NCBI RefSeq assembly: GCF_947504145.1
Contig: NZ_CANNGQ010000003.1
Location: 62,001 to 126,000, forward strand
Direction: 5' to 3'
DNA: 64,000 nucleotides
Source of the DNA: an uncultured Microbulbifer sp.
GTDB lineage: Bacteria > Pseudomonadota > Gammaproteobacteria > Pseudomonadales > Cellvibrionaceae
Positions 1 through 9,110 of this stretch are shown here, one piece after another (position 1 is the first letter of the stretch; each line of letters opens with the position of its first letter). The notes beneath the pieces are model-generated. The model was not told the origin of the DNA, searched no databases, and was given only the letters and a program-made list of their open reading frames with translations. The translations under genes were made by a program, and so were the position numbers.

Positions 1-175
1 GGGTACGAGTGCTGGGTTCCAGGAACATATTGCCGAGGATAGCGCCCTCGAGTACCCGGGTGACCTTTTCCCGGCGGGCGTAGGGGACCATGGTGTCTGC
101 CACGGCAAAAATACGGTCGATGTCGCCGCGCTCAAACTGGCTGACGGAAAGAATATTGGCGCCGATAAAGTCCAT
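1..175 (-). CDS. pyrB: Aspartate carbamoyltransferase catalytic chain, N-terminal part (partial)
   Basis: Only the first 58 codons lie in the window; the gene runs off the left edge. The translation begins MDFIGANILSVSQF and ends with FLEPSTRT, which is the start of the S-T-R-T-R carbamoyl-phosphate loop of aspartate carbamoyltransferases. The enzyme condenses carbamoyl phosphate with aspartate in the second step of pyrimidine synthesis. A GGAG Shine-Dalgarno sits about 6 bases before the ATG, which supports this start. It lies downstream of sbcB on the same strand with a 166-base gap, so co-transcription is possible but not shown. A related transcarbamoylase is the only real alternative; the N-terminal sequence favours PyrB. 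Confidence 0.85.
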   Translation of the reverse strand, partial: MDFIGANILSVSQFERGDIDRIFAVADTMVPYARREKVTRVLEGAILGNMFLEPSTRT

Positions 176-341
176 TGATGCTCCACTTCATGCACTGATT
201 TGCGCCGGGATCGCCGGCGGCTTTGCGGGCGCTATTCTACGCGGGCTTGCGCTGGTGATACAGCCGGGAATTCGTGGATGCGCGGTGCCAGCCCCCGATG
301 CGAAGCACCCTGCTGGCTCCAACAAGGAAGAAGGAAGCGTC

Positions 342-1781
342 TCAACCCAGGAGTGCATCACCCCAGGCTTCGAGCTGATCCAGCAGCGCCGTGCGATCCG
401 GGTATTCAGTCCGCAGCCGCGCAATCTCCTCGAAATACGCCTCCATCGTGATACTCCCACCAAACGCCGGATCCGTGAGCCGCTGATAACGCCACTCCTC
501 CCAGCGCTCCGCTTCCTCTTCGCCAAGCGTGTCTGGGAAGTTACGCGCCCGCAGGCGAAAGAGTAGCTCGGGCAGGCGCGAATCGGTAAACGGCACCGGC
601 CCGGCCAACGCGTCCGCGCCGCGGCTTGTGAGGGCATTGTGCAGCTGGCGGCAGGTATCGCGGTCGGCATCGTTCATAAAGCCGTCGTAGAGGCGGGCCT
701 CCACGTCTTTTGCCGGGAAGTCGCCGTCGAGGAAAACCTTGTGCAGTTTTTCGGTCAGGTCCAGCCCCTGCAGCGTCTGCCAGTTGGCCACGCAGGCCGC
801 TTTGTCGATCTGCAGATCGGCGGCGCGCTGGTCGGAGAGCATTTTCGCCGGCGCCAGTACCGGGCAGCGGTTCAAATGGATCAGCTTCAGCCCCGCCGGC
901 AGCTCTCCTTCACCCAACTTGTCGCGGGCCGTATACAGGCGTTCGCGCAGGGCATCGGCATCCAGGTCCAGAATCGGCTGCGGGTCCATAGCCAGATTCG
1001 CACAGATGACCGCATTGCGGTTCACCGGGTGCATGGCCAGCGGCAGAACATAGGTGAGATGCCCGTGGGTCGCCGGCACCTTGCCGGAGATATGCAGAAG
1101 CGGCTTGCGGTCGCGCGGATTGAGGATTTTTGCCACTTCCTGTTTGCGGCGCAGGTTGTACACGTATTCGTAAAGCTTGGGCTGCCTGTCGCGGATCAAC
1201 CTCGCCATATCGATGGTGGCGTGCACGTCGGACAATGCATCGTGCGCACCTTCGTGACTGATGCCATTGGCCGCGGTGAGCTCTTCCAGGCGGAAAGAGG
1301 GGACGCTTTCGCCGGCGGCGGTTTTCCGCTCCGGCCACACAATACCCTCCGGGCGCAGGGCGTATGTAAGCCGCACCATATCGATGATGTCCCAGCGGCT
1401 GTTGCCGGACTTCCACTCGCGCTCGTAGGGATCCAGTAGATTGCGGTACAGGGTGTGACGGGTGACCTCATCGTCAAACCGCAGGCTGTTGTAGCCTACC
1501 CCGCAGGTGCCCGGCGCCCCCAGCTCGTCGACGATGCGCTTTATGAACTCGATTTCCGGCAGCCCTTCCGCCAGCGCCTTTTGTGGCGACAGCCCGGTGA
1601 CCAGTGCGGCCATCGGCTGCGGCAGACAGTCACTGGCGGGTTTGGCGTAGATCATCAGCGGTTCGCCGACCACGTTCAGGGCTTCATCCGTACGGATACC
1701 GGCAAACTGAGAGGGCTTGTCTGCGCCCGGGTTCACCCCCCAGGTTTCATAGTCGTGCCAATAAAGTGTGGTACCAGACAT
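342..1781 (-). CDS. sbcB: Exodeoxyribonuclease I
   Basis: This is a 479-residue protein (E. coli SbcB has 475). ExoI degrades single-stranded DNA 3' to 5' and acts in mismatch repair and recombination. The N-terminal DEDD exonuclease domain is clear: WHDYETWG carries the first acidic pair (DYE), SLRFDDEVTRHTLYRN the second region, and ISHEGAHDALSDVHATIDMARL the HxAxxD third motif. RPEGIVWP and PSFRLEELT also match the family. The C-terminal SH3-like and helical parts are present, so the enzyme looks complete. An ATG four codons upstream (1793) is in frame, but AGGGA directly abuts it; the ATG at 1781 follows a GGGGGAG tract, also tightly spaced. The exact start is therefore uncertain by four residues. 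Confidence 0.95.
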   Translation of the reverse strand: MSGTTLYWHDYETWGVNPGADKPSQFAGIRTDEALNVVGEPLMIYAKPASDCLPQPMAALVTGLSPQKALAEGLPEIEFIKRIVDELGAPGTCGVGYNSLRFDDEVTRHTLYRNLLDPYEREWKSGNSRWDIIDMVRLTYALRPEGIVWPERKTAAGESVPSFRLEELTAANGISHEGAHDALSDVHATIDMARLIRDRQPKLYEYVYNLRRKQEVAKILNPRDRKPLLHISGKVPATHGHLTYVLPLAMHPVNRNAVICANLAMDPQPILDLDADALRERLYTARDKLGEGELPAGLKLIHLNRCPVLAPAKMLSDQRAADLQIDKAACVANWQTLQGLDLTEKLHKVFLDGDFPAKDVEARLYDGFMNDADRDTCRQLHNALTSRGADALAGPVPFTDSRLPELLFRLRARNFPDTLGEEEAERWEEWRYQRLTDPAFGGSITMEAYFEEIARLRTEYPDRTALLDQLEAWGDALLG

Positions 1782-2217
1782 GTCTCCCCCCATTCCCTAC
1801 AGTGCGCGCCATATTAACCCAGCAGACAGATCCCGCGCAGGTTGCAATGCTTCCCGAGCCCAGTAAATTTCGTCTTTCTTTATGTCTCTTGCAACGGTGC
1901 GGATTTCGACCAAAGCTCCGGAACTACAATCTCTCATTCAGATACCGCGCAGCATTAACCGATAAAAAGTGCAAAAAACAACGCATTGAAGACTGCACTT
2001 TATCGTTGCACGAGGATCGCCCTTCCCGACCTTACTTCAACGCTCCACCAACGCAAAACTACCTACCAGATTAGCCCCATTTAGCCATTGAACCGCATCA
2101 CATTTTTATGTCTAATCCCCCGCCAAAGGCAGTGGGGGCCAGTCATATCTAGATGACATTGATGTTTTTATCGCCGCCTTTTCCACGATTAAAACAAAGT
2201 GCACTTGGGATTCGTTC
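1782..2217. other. Intergenic region between divergent sbcB and VWA lipoprotein gene
   Basis: About 430 bases separate two divergently transcribed genes, so both promoters should lie here. No convincing sigma-70 box pair, hairpin or small gene stands out. An open frame crossing this region on the plus strand is mostly antisense to sbcB and has no family character. Confidence 0.5.
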
Positions 2218-4374
2218 ATGTACAAAGATATCGATCTGAAAAAAATACTTGGGGTGGCGCTTCTGAGCGCCTGTCTTACCGCCTGCGGCGGCGGAGGTGG
2301 CTCTAGCGACAATGACACACCGCCCACCAACAACGGAAATGGTGGTGGTGACGGTGGGAACGGTAGCGGGGACGGTAGCGATGGCGGAGACGGCAGTGAT
2401 GCCCCCGAATCGAGCGCACGCCTACACGGTATCCAGGGATTCTATGCCGCACCATCCCTCGTACAGGTCCTGTTCCAAGCCTTTGATGAAGAAGATGAAC
2501 CAAAACCCGGCTTAACGCTGGCGGACTTCACTATCACCAATGATGGCACTGACATCACCAACAGCGAGGAATCTCTCGCCGCCATTGCACCCGCGACCGG
2601 CCTGGGTTTCACCCTGCCGACCGTGTTTGCACTGGACGTTTCCGCCAGTGTTAGCGACAGCGAAATCCAGCAGGCAGTGGCCCAGCTCCGCGCAATCCTT
2701 CTGGAAGAAGTAAAAGTGGAAAACGGCTCAGAAGGTGAAACCGAGCTCAGCAGCAAGCTGCTCGACGGCCAGCAGATCGCCATCGTTATCTATGACGGCG
2801 ACATCACTACACAGCTACCCTTCACTCGCAACGTGACACTGATCGACAATGCGCTGACGGACCTGGCCAACTTCGTACGCGCTGCACGTCCCGACAACAG
2901 TTCCACAAACCTCTACGGCGCAACCAGATATGCGCTGAATCTGTGGCAGGACTCGTTTACCAGCTCCAACATTGTGCAGGGCTATGCAGTCATTATTAGT
3001 GACGGTAATGACGAGGCTAACCCAGGCGCCAAAGACGACACTATCGCGTTCATCCAGGACAGCGGCAAGCGGGTGTTCACCATCCCGACGTCCACAGACG
3101 CTACCGAACTGCACTTCCTTGCCAGCAACCCAGAGTACGCTCTAGCCACCACAGATTTTGACCAGCTAGGTGAAGAGCTGACAAGCGTCTCCGCGCGTAT
3201 CCAGAATATTCTGAACGCCATTTATGTACTGGAATTCTCCTCCCCGCGACGTGATGGCAGCACTTACGAGCTAGGCATCACCTACTCCACCGGCGCGGGC
3301 GAGCCGACTATTCGCGGCACATATAACACTGCGGGCTTTAATGGCGACATGCCTGCAGAGCTGCGCATTAACGGGCTACCGGTTGCGCAAAACCTCAACA
3401 CGCTGAGCAGCACCATTATCAACCTTCAACCGGGCGAAAGCGTGGAGCTCACTGCAACCACCCGCTGGAAAGGCAAGGGGGAAGAAAGCTCCTATTCCTG
3501 GATTGAAAGTAATTCAGCCGGTGCCATCAGCCTCGAGGCCAATAGCGGTGAAACTATTACCCTGACCGCCAATAGCGAAGTCGGCTCCGAGTACATTACC
3601 GTCACCGATGAAAATGTGCTAATTGGCGCAGGTAATGTAAACCCGGTTTCTGAGGATATTTACTTCTACGTATCAGAAACGGATGTCACCGCCAGCAACC
3701 TGCATATTGCTTCAGGTCAGTCTGTATCTCTCGTTGCCACCTCCAGCGCGGCCAACAAGCCGATCTTTGCGTGGGCAACAACCAACAGCGCTTGCCGCCT
3801 GAGCGCGACGCGCGGCGATGAAGTTACCGTAACCAGCAGCACTACCACTTACGGGCACTGCGGAGTTACTGTTACCGATAGCGCTAACGCCAACGCCAGA
3901 TACTACATTCCAATGACCTATGGTCGTCAGGGCACGCCTATCGAGCTGATCAACGAACAGCCGGTCGCCCCCCTGTACGACTTTGAGTCTGGAAGCTCGC
4001 CAGATGAGCGTTTCAGTCCCTGGACTGTGGTCTCGGCAAACAACGCTGACTCCTCAAACAATGCAAACGGCAACTACATTTTGCAAGCGGCGCCAATCAG
4101 CCACGGCCAGACGAGCAGCTTCGAGTTTGTTTCCGTTTCTGCAGAGTCCATCAGCTTTGATTATTCGGTGAGCTCCGAACAAAATTACGACACCTTCGAG
4201 TTTTATATCGACGGTGTACAAGTGCTCCAGGAAAGCGGCGCAGCCGACTGGCAGACGTACACCAGTGAGACTCTGAGCAGTGGCTCCCACACATTCACCT
4301 GGGTGTACCGCAAGGACGTATCCGAATCAGGCAACAGTGATACCGCCTGGGTCGACAATATCCGCTTCGAGTGA
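2218..4374 (+). CDS. VWA-domain lipoprotein with C-terminal carbohydrate-binding-like domain
   Basis: This is a 718-residue predicted lipoprotein. A short basic start and hydrophobic stretch end in a lipobox (LTAC, Cys about 23), followed by a Gly/Asp/Ser-rich linker to about residue 65. Residues about 130-340 form a von Willebrand factor A domain: the MIDAS motif DVSAS, the conserved Thr in SSTNLYGA, and the ISDGND segment are all visible. Two Ig-like stretches follow. The last 130 residues (from PLYDFESG to WVDNIRFE) resemble MAM/jelly-roll modules of secreted marine proteins. A metal-dependent adhesion or protein-interaction role at the outer membrane is inferred from the domains; the partner is unknown. 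The gene stands alone and ends in a strong terminator. Confidence 0.85.
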   Translation: MYKDIDLKKILGVALLSACLTACGGGGGSSDNDTPPTNNGNGGGDGGNGSGDGSDGGDGSDAPESSARLHGIQGFYAAPSLVQVLFQAFDEEDEPKPGLTLADFTITNDGTDITNSEESLAAIAPATGLGFTLPTVFALDVSASVSDSEIQQAVAQLRAILLEEVKVENGSEGETELSSKLLDGQQIAIVIYDGDITTQLPFTRNVTLIDNALTDLANFVRAARPDNSSTNLYGATRYALNLWQDSFTSSNIVQGYAVIISDGNDEANPGAKDDTIAFIQDSGKRVFTIPTSTDATELHFLASNPEYALATTDFDQLGEELTSVSARIQNILNAIYVLEFSSPRRDGSTYELGITYSTGAGEPTIRGTYNTAGFNGDMPAELRINGLPVAQNLNTLSSTIINLQPGESVELTATTRWKGKGEESSYSWIESNSAGAISLEANSGETITLTANSEVGSEYITVTDENVLIGAGNVNPVSEDIYFYVSETDVTASNLHIASGQSVSLVATSSAANKPIFAWATTNSACRLSATRGDEVTVTSSTTTYGHCGVTVTDSANANARYYIPMTYGRQGTPIELINEQPVAPLYDFESGSSPDERFSPWTVVSANNADSSNNANGNYILQAAPISHGQTSSFEFVSVSAESISFDYSVSSEQNYDTFEFYIDGVQVLQESGAADWQTYTSETLSSGSHTFTWVYRKDVSESGNSDTAWVDNIRFE

Positions 4375-4431
4375 CCCCAAGCCCGAATAGGTATTGGCAA
4401 AAGTAAGCTTTGCCGCCAAATACCACAGAAC

Positions 4432-4460
4432 AATCCCGCATATTAATGCGGGATTTTTTT
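4432..4460 (+). terminator. Rho-independent terminator of the VWA lipoprotein gene
   Basis: Perfect 10-bp stem (AATCCCGCAT / ATGCGGGATT) with a 4-base loop, followed by a T run, 58 bases after the stop codon. Confidence 0.9.
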
Positions 4461-4711
4461 GCCCAGACCCTGTACAATTTTTAACCAACCGGAGGAAATC
4501 TTCCGGTTTGCGCACTTCCACAGACTTCGCCTGGTAGCCCCATGCCGTAAAATCAACGGTAGCTTTTCGGTCAAACCCAGAGCTGGTATTTGCTACCCGT
4601 TCACAGCGCAGGTTGCAATGCCCCCACCGCCCATTAAAATCCCGCCTTCTTCTATATTCTTCATTGTCCAGAATCTCAGTATTCAGAACGCCAACGGGAT
4701 ATCGCCCCCCT

Positions 4712-6448
4712 ATGAACATTCGCCAGCAGCTCAACGAACTCTTTCAGGCCGCCATGACTGCCGCCGGCATCCCCGCCGACTGCAGCCCCGCCGTCGCCCC
4801 AGCCAAAAAGGCCGGCTTCGGTGACTACCAGGCCAATGGCGCCATGGGCGCCGCCAAAAAGATGGGCACCAACCCCCGCGAGCTGGCCGCCAAGATCGTC
4901 GACAACCTGGGCGAACAGCCGATGATCGACAAGGTCGAGATCGCCGGCCCGGGCTTTATCAATATCCACCTGAGCGACTCCTGGCTGGGCGAGACCCTGG
5001 CCGCGGCCCGCGCCAACGAGCGCCTGAACATCGCCGTAGCGGCAGAGCCGCAGACCGCGGTGCTGGACTACTCCCACCCCAACCTCGCCAAAGAGATGCA
5101 TGTGGGCCACCTGCGCACCACCATCATCGGCGACGCCCTCGCCCGCCTACTGGAATTCCAGGGCCACAAGGTCATCCGCCAGAACCACATGGGCGACTGG
5201 GGCACCCAGTTCGGCATGCTGCTGGCACACCTGGCAGATAAGCTGGAAGACCAGGATGCCGAAGTGGCCCTGAAAGATCTGGAAGTGTTCTACCGCGAAG
5301 CCAAGGTCCGCTTCGACGAAGAAGAAGGCTTCGCCGATCGCGCGCGGGAATACGTGGTGAAACTGCAGGGTGGCGATGCCGATTGCTTGAAACTGTGGCA
5401 GCGTTTTATCGACGTCTCCATCAGCCACGCAGAAGAGATTTACCAGAAGCTGGGCGTCACCCTGCAGCGCAAAGACGTCTACGCCGAGAGTCAGTACAAC
5501 GACGACCTGCCGGTGCTGGTGAAAGACCTTATCGACCGCGGCATCGCCGTGAAAGACCAGGGCGCCATCGTCGCTTTCCTGCCGGAAATGGCGGACAAGG
5601 AAGGCAACCCGAGCGTGGTGATCATCCAGAAAAAAGGCGGTGGCTACCTCTACGCCACCACCGACCTGGCAGCCATCCGCTACCGCGCCAATGTGTTGAA
5701 CGCCGACCGCATTCTCTATGTCGTAGACGCCCGCCAGTCCCTGCACCTGCAGCAGGCGTTTACCGTCGCCCGCAAGGCCGGCTACATCGCCGACAGCCAG
5801 ACTCTGGAACACTGCCCCTTTGGCACCATGATGGGCAACGACGGCAAGCCGTTCAAAACCCGCACTGGCGGCACCGTAAAACTGGCGGAACTGCTGGATG
5901 AAGCGGTGGAGCGTGCCACGGCACTGGTGGCGGAGAAAAACGCAGACCTGAGCCCGGAAGAGTGCGCCGAAATCGGCCGTGTGGTGGGTATCGGTGCCGT
6001 GAAATACGCCGACCTCAGCAAAACCCGCACCAACGATTACGTGTTCAACTGGAATGCCATGCTGGCATTCGAGGGCAACACCGCGCCCTACCTGCAGTAC
6101 GCCTACACCCGCGTGCGCAGCATATTCCGCCGCGCCGGTGTGGAGCCGTCCGAACTGAACGGTGACATCGTATTGGGCACCGACGCCGAGCGCGCGCTGG
6201 CAATCAAGCTGAATCAGTTTGGCGAGGTTCTGGATCAGGTAGCGAAAGACACTTTCCCACACGTGCTGTGTACTTATCTGTACGAGCTGGCGAGTGTGTA
6301 TATGAGCTTCTATGAAGCCTGCCCGGTGCTGAAGGAAGGAGTCAGCGAAGAGGATAAGCAGAGCCGTTTGCAGCTGTGCGACCTGGTAGCACGTACTCTG
6401 TCTACTGGCCTGGCGCTGCTAGGTATCGAAACCCTGGAAAAGATGTAA
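4712..6448 (+). CDS. argS: Arginyl-tRNA synthetase
   Basis: This is a 578-residue class I aminoacyl-tRNA synthetase (E. coli ArgS has 577) that charges tRNA-Arg with arginine. The N-terminal additional domain ([15 protein letters not shown]..., [15 protein letters not shown]) recognises the tRNA D-loop. The signature [15 protein letters not shown] contains the HIGH-type motif [20 protein letters not shown] and the C-terminal anticodon-binding helices are present. The open frame continues upstream to a TTG at 4613, but the ATG at 4712 matches the family N-terminus exactly, so I use it. The 250 bases between the preceding terminator and this start presumably hold the promoter; they contain a 7-bp inverted repeat near 4484-4505. 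Confidence 0.97.
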   Translation: MNIRQQLNELFQAAMTAAGIPADCSPAVAPAKKAGFGDYQANGAMGAAKKMGTNPRELAAKIVDNLGEQPMIDKVEIAGPGFINIHLSDSWLGETLAAARANERLNIAVAAEPQTAVLDYSHPNLAKEMHVGHLRTTIIGDALARLLEFQGHKVIRQNHMGDWGTQFGMLLAHLADKLEDQDAEVALKDLEVFYREAKVRFDEEEGFADRAREYVVKLQGGDADCLKLWQRFIDVSISHAEEIYQKLGVTLQRKDVYAESQYNDDLPVLVKDLIDRGIAVKDQGAIVAFLPEMADKEGNPSVVIIQKKGGGYLYATTDLAAIRYRANVLNADRILYVVDARQSLHLQQAFTVARKAGYIADSQTLEHCPFGTMMGNDGKPFKTRTGGTVKLAELLDEAVERATALVAEKNADLSPEECAEIGRVVGIGAVKYADLSKTRTNDYVFNWNAMLAFEGNTAPYLQYAYTRVRSIFRRAGVEPSELNGDIVLGTDAERALAIKLNQFGEVLDQVAKDTFPHVLCTYLYELASVYMSFYEACPVLKEGVSEEDKQSRLQLCDLVARTLSTGLALLGIETLEKM

Positions 6449-6469
6449 ATTTTGGATCAGGCCATTCGG

Positions 6470-6793
6470 TCAGGCGCTTTCTCCGGAAAGCGCCTGCTGT
6501 AAAACCTGCTGAGCTTTGGCCAGCTCGGAATCCCGAATCAACCAGAGTTCAGAATTCCAGTCCAGCCCGCCCTGGGCCACTTCGACCCGGGTTTTCTGGG
6601 TCAGTACGGAATAGCCCGCCGACTCCAGTAAATTGCGCAGATAACTACCGAGAAGTTGATCGTTGGTGGTGTATATTTTGCTCGCCATTGTGCGACTGGT
6701 TAACCTTTCTTCACCGGGCTTTTGACCCGGCCTGCCCGACGCTGCGGATGTCACAGCGACTTCACTTTCCTGTTCACTTGGTTTGTCGCTCAT
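6470..6793 (-). CDS. DUF2007-domain protein (putative signal-transducing protein)
   Basis: This is a 107-residue protein with a low-complexity polar N-terminus. A DUF2007-like domain follows, from KIYTTNDQLLGSYLRNLLESAGY through LWLIRDSELAKAQQVLQQAL. Such domains are small alpha/beta folds related to the signal-transducing PII superfamily, and their ligand is generally unknown. The frame opens further upstream with a TTG (6820), but the ATG at 6793 is the better start. A shorter version from the ATG at 6688 would cover the domain alone. The gene is convergent with argS (21-base gap). Its neighbours give no functional clue. Confidence 0.75.
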   Translation of the reverse strand: MSDKPSEQESEVAVTSAASGRPGQKPGEERLTSRTMASKIYTTNDQLLGSYLRNLLESAGYSVLTQKTRVEVAQGGLDWNSELWLIRDSELAKAQQVLQQALSGESA

Positions 6794-6945
6794 TTCGCGC
6801 CCAAGGGTACATCGGTGCAAAATTCGCGCGCAGGATCAATATAAAGATAGACCAGCGACGCAGTGAGCGCCGGCAAAACCGCAAAAACAGTCCGCCACCT
6901 GGCGTGCTCGAGACCGGTGATTGGCCAGTGAATAGAAAGTCAGCG

Positions 6946-8703
6946 CTAACGCGGTTTCGAGGTCACCAGTTCCAGCGGCTTCAATGTGCCCTTGCCGGGA
7001 ATGGAATGATTGGGGGATTGAGCAATCTGCTCTGAGAGGTTCGGCAGGTCGGGGGTATACAGCTGGTATTTGTTTTTTCCATGGCGCTTGGCGTGGTACA
7101 TGGCCAGGTCGGCTTTCTGCAAAATCGCCTCCAGGGTTTCGGCCTGCTCATCAATCGCGACCACGCCCACACTCATGGTGACGGTCACCAGGCTGTCATC
7201 AATTTTTACTGGCTGCGCCACCGTATTCAGCAGTTTTTCGGCGAGTGTGCGGTAAGCGTCTGGCTCTTTAATATCTCGCACGAACACGCAGAACTCGTCA
7301 CCGCCCAAGCGCGCGACGATATCACCGCAGCGCATCACACTCAGTAAACGCCGCGCAATCACATTCAGCAGTTCATCACCGCCCTGGTGCCCCAGGGTGT
7401 CGTTGACCTGCTTGAAGTCGTCCAGGTCGATAAAAAAGAGGTAGCCACACTCGGGGACAGGCAGCGGCTGGTGCCGCGCAAGCTCCAGGTAGAATTCCAG
7501 CTGTTCCAGCAGGCTGTACCGGTTGTCGAGGCCGGTCAGGCTGTCGTGCATGGCGATCTGCTCGAGCTGGGCGGTCTTGCGGCTCACCATGTCGTTCATA
7601 TCTTCCAGCTGGTCACACACCGTCAGCCCGGTATTGTCCAGCACGTCCAGCTCGTCGAATTTATCCAGGGGCTTCTTCACCGGACGGATCAACTGCCGCG
7701 CATCACTGAAGCGGCCATTCGTGAGAAGTGGCAGCGCTTGGGCAAGGCGGCGCAAGCGCACGATCGGGCGCCACAGGGTGCCGGCCACGGCCGCACTGAA
7801 AATCAATGCTCCGAGCACCGAAAACAACAGCAGCAGTTTCAGTGATTCGTCGATGTGCTCCACCTGCCCCGACACATCCTCCACAAAGACAAACTGCGCA
7901 CCGTGATCGTCCACATCTATCCGCATGGTGCGAATGTCGAACTGACGGTTGTCCTGTTCGTACACCCGCTTTCGCTGTAGCCCGGCAAGATCGGACACTT
8001 CACCCGACACCCGGGTAAGCAGTGGCAATACCCGCTCGCGCGAGGTCAGGGAGAGCACCTCCCGGTGCCAGCCGGCCAGATACTTGCTGCCGGCCTCATC
8101 CGGCGCCACTTCGCGTTCCGCGGAAAGAATGCCAATATCCGAGCCGGTCATTTCGCGGAAGCGGCGCAGCTGGTTTACCAGAGGCCGGTCCACCTGCAAC
8201 ACATAATCGCCGCCGCGGGCGCGCATGGGTACCGACAGGCTCTGCACGCACGTATGCTCACAGTGCACAAGTTCCAGCGGCTGGCCGCGCAACAGAACCT
8301 GGCTCACCTGCTCTGGGCTCAACTCGCTGTGGGGGGAGCCCCAGCTCAATATGGACTTATCGCCCCCGTCGTAGACCTTGAGCGAATGCAGCTCCCAGCT
8401 GTGCTGCAACAGCTCCCACTGGCGGTCCATGGCTTTGCGCAATTCGTCACGGGAGGAGATCCGCCCGCGCGGGCTCAGGGCGATCAGTTCGGCGAGGCGC
8501 GCCATTTCCTGGCGGGACTGCTGCAACAGACCCGATACCTGAAACTGGAAGTTGAGATGGCGGTGTTCGCGGCTTTTTGCCAGCAGGGATTGCAGGCTGC
8601 CGTTGCCCAGAAGAATAAAGAAAAGACACATCGCCACTACCAATAGCAGCGAGAACAGGCAGGCTTTGAAGCGCAGGGTATTGAGTCTGGCCGTTTGCAA
8701 CAC
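6946..8703 (-). CDS. Membrane-bound diguanylate cyclase (GGDEF)
   Basis: This is a 585-residue predicted inner-membrane sensor enzyme that makes cyclic di-GMP from two GTP. A transmembrane helix at about 12-33 is followed by a roughly 240-residue periplasmic sensor region without an obvious named fold. A second transmembrane helix near 285-310 runs into a HAMP-like segment. The C-terminal GGDEF domain is intact: GGDEF is at residues 467-471, with the allosteric I-site RxxD (RCGD) five residues before it, so product inhibition is expected. No EAL domain is present. The start is a GTG at 8703, the only codon that keeps the first membrane helix whole; the Shine-Dalgarno is weak. It is divergent from gcvP. 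Confidence 0.9.
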   Translation of the reverse strand: MLQTARLNTLRFKACLFSLLLVVAMCLFFILLGNGSLQSLLAKSREHRHLNFQFQVSGLLQQSRQEMARLAELIALSPRGRISSRDELRKAMDRQWELLQHSWELHSLKVYDGGDKSILSWGSPHSELSPEQVSQVLLRGQPLELVHCEHTCVQSLSVPMRARGGDYVLQVDRPLVNQLRRFREMTGSDIGILSAEREVAPDEAGSKYLAGWHREVLSLTSRERVLPLLTRVSGEVSDLAGLQRKRVYEQDNRQFDIRTMRIDVDDHGAQFVFVEDVSGQVEHIDESLKLLLLFSVLGALIFSAAVAGTLWRPIVRLRRLAQALPLLTNGRFSDARQLIRPVKKPLDKFDELDVLDNTGLTVCDQLEDMNDMVSRKTAQLEQIAMHDSLTGLDNRYSLLEQLEFYLELARHQPLPVPECGYLFFIDLDDFKQVNDTLGHQGGDELLNVIARRLLSVMRCGDIVARLGGDEFCVFVRDIKEPDAYRTLAEKLLNTVAQPVKIDDSLVTVTMSVGVVAIDEQAETLEAILQKADLAMYHAKRHGKNKYQLYTPDLPNLSEQIAQSPNHSIPGKGTLKPLELVTSKPR

Positions 8704-9110
8704 GTTGAAGCCCCAAATTCCGTGGGTTTTGCGGTCTGAGCAGGAAGGTGAGCGAGGCGGTCCATTGCGGCCCTGCCCATTCCGTGCCGAGACTGGGATC
8801 CTTCCCGGTCCACTTTGTTATTCAACCAGTATGGCGCACATCTGTATTTGCGCTAATGAATGCTCCGCCACGCAGAACAAAATAACGCCACCCAACGCAA
8901 AACAGGATATATGTCACATATTTGACCCGCAAACAGCACAGATTTGACCAGTTTGAGCACCAATTGCCCGCAATCCACACCGTTGCTAAGATGCGCGCCG
9001 GCCAATTTTGCTATTTTTACCGGTACCTTGTTTCAACTGCAGGTTTTAACCGCAGGTCTACACAACAGCCCGCCGGCAACACATTCAGTGTTTACAGGAA
9101 TCCAACCACC
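8704..9110. other. Intergenic region between divergent diguanylate cyclase gene and gcvP
   Basis: About 400 bases contain both upstream regions. No small gene, hairpin terminator or glycine-riboswitch core was recognised ahead of gcvP, although glycine riboswitches are common before glycine-cleavage genes. Open frames here are short and lack family features. Confidence 0.5.

Noticed and set aside
1835..4625. A shared 16-base string GCGCAGGTTGCAATGC at about 1838 and 4608
   Set aside because: One such 16-mer pair is about what chance predicts in a 64-kb window, and the flanks do not match.
4327..4734. A 135-codon minus-strand frame between the VWA lipoprotein gene and argS
   Set aside because: It runs through the terminator hairpin and into both neighbours; no Shine-Dalgarno and no family features.
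5147..6262. A 371-codon frame antisense to argS
   Set aside because: Shadow of a conserved synthetase; no start signal or motif.
8704..9110. Possible glycine riboswitch before gcvP
   Set aside because: The expected conserved core and paired helices could not be found by eye on the plus strand.
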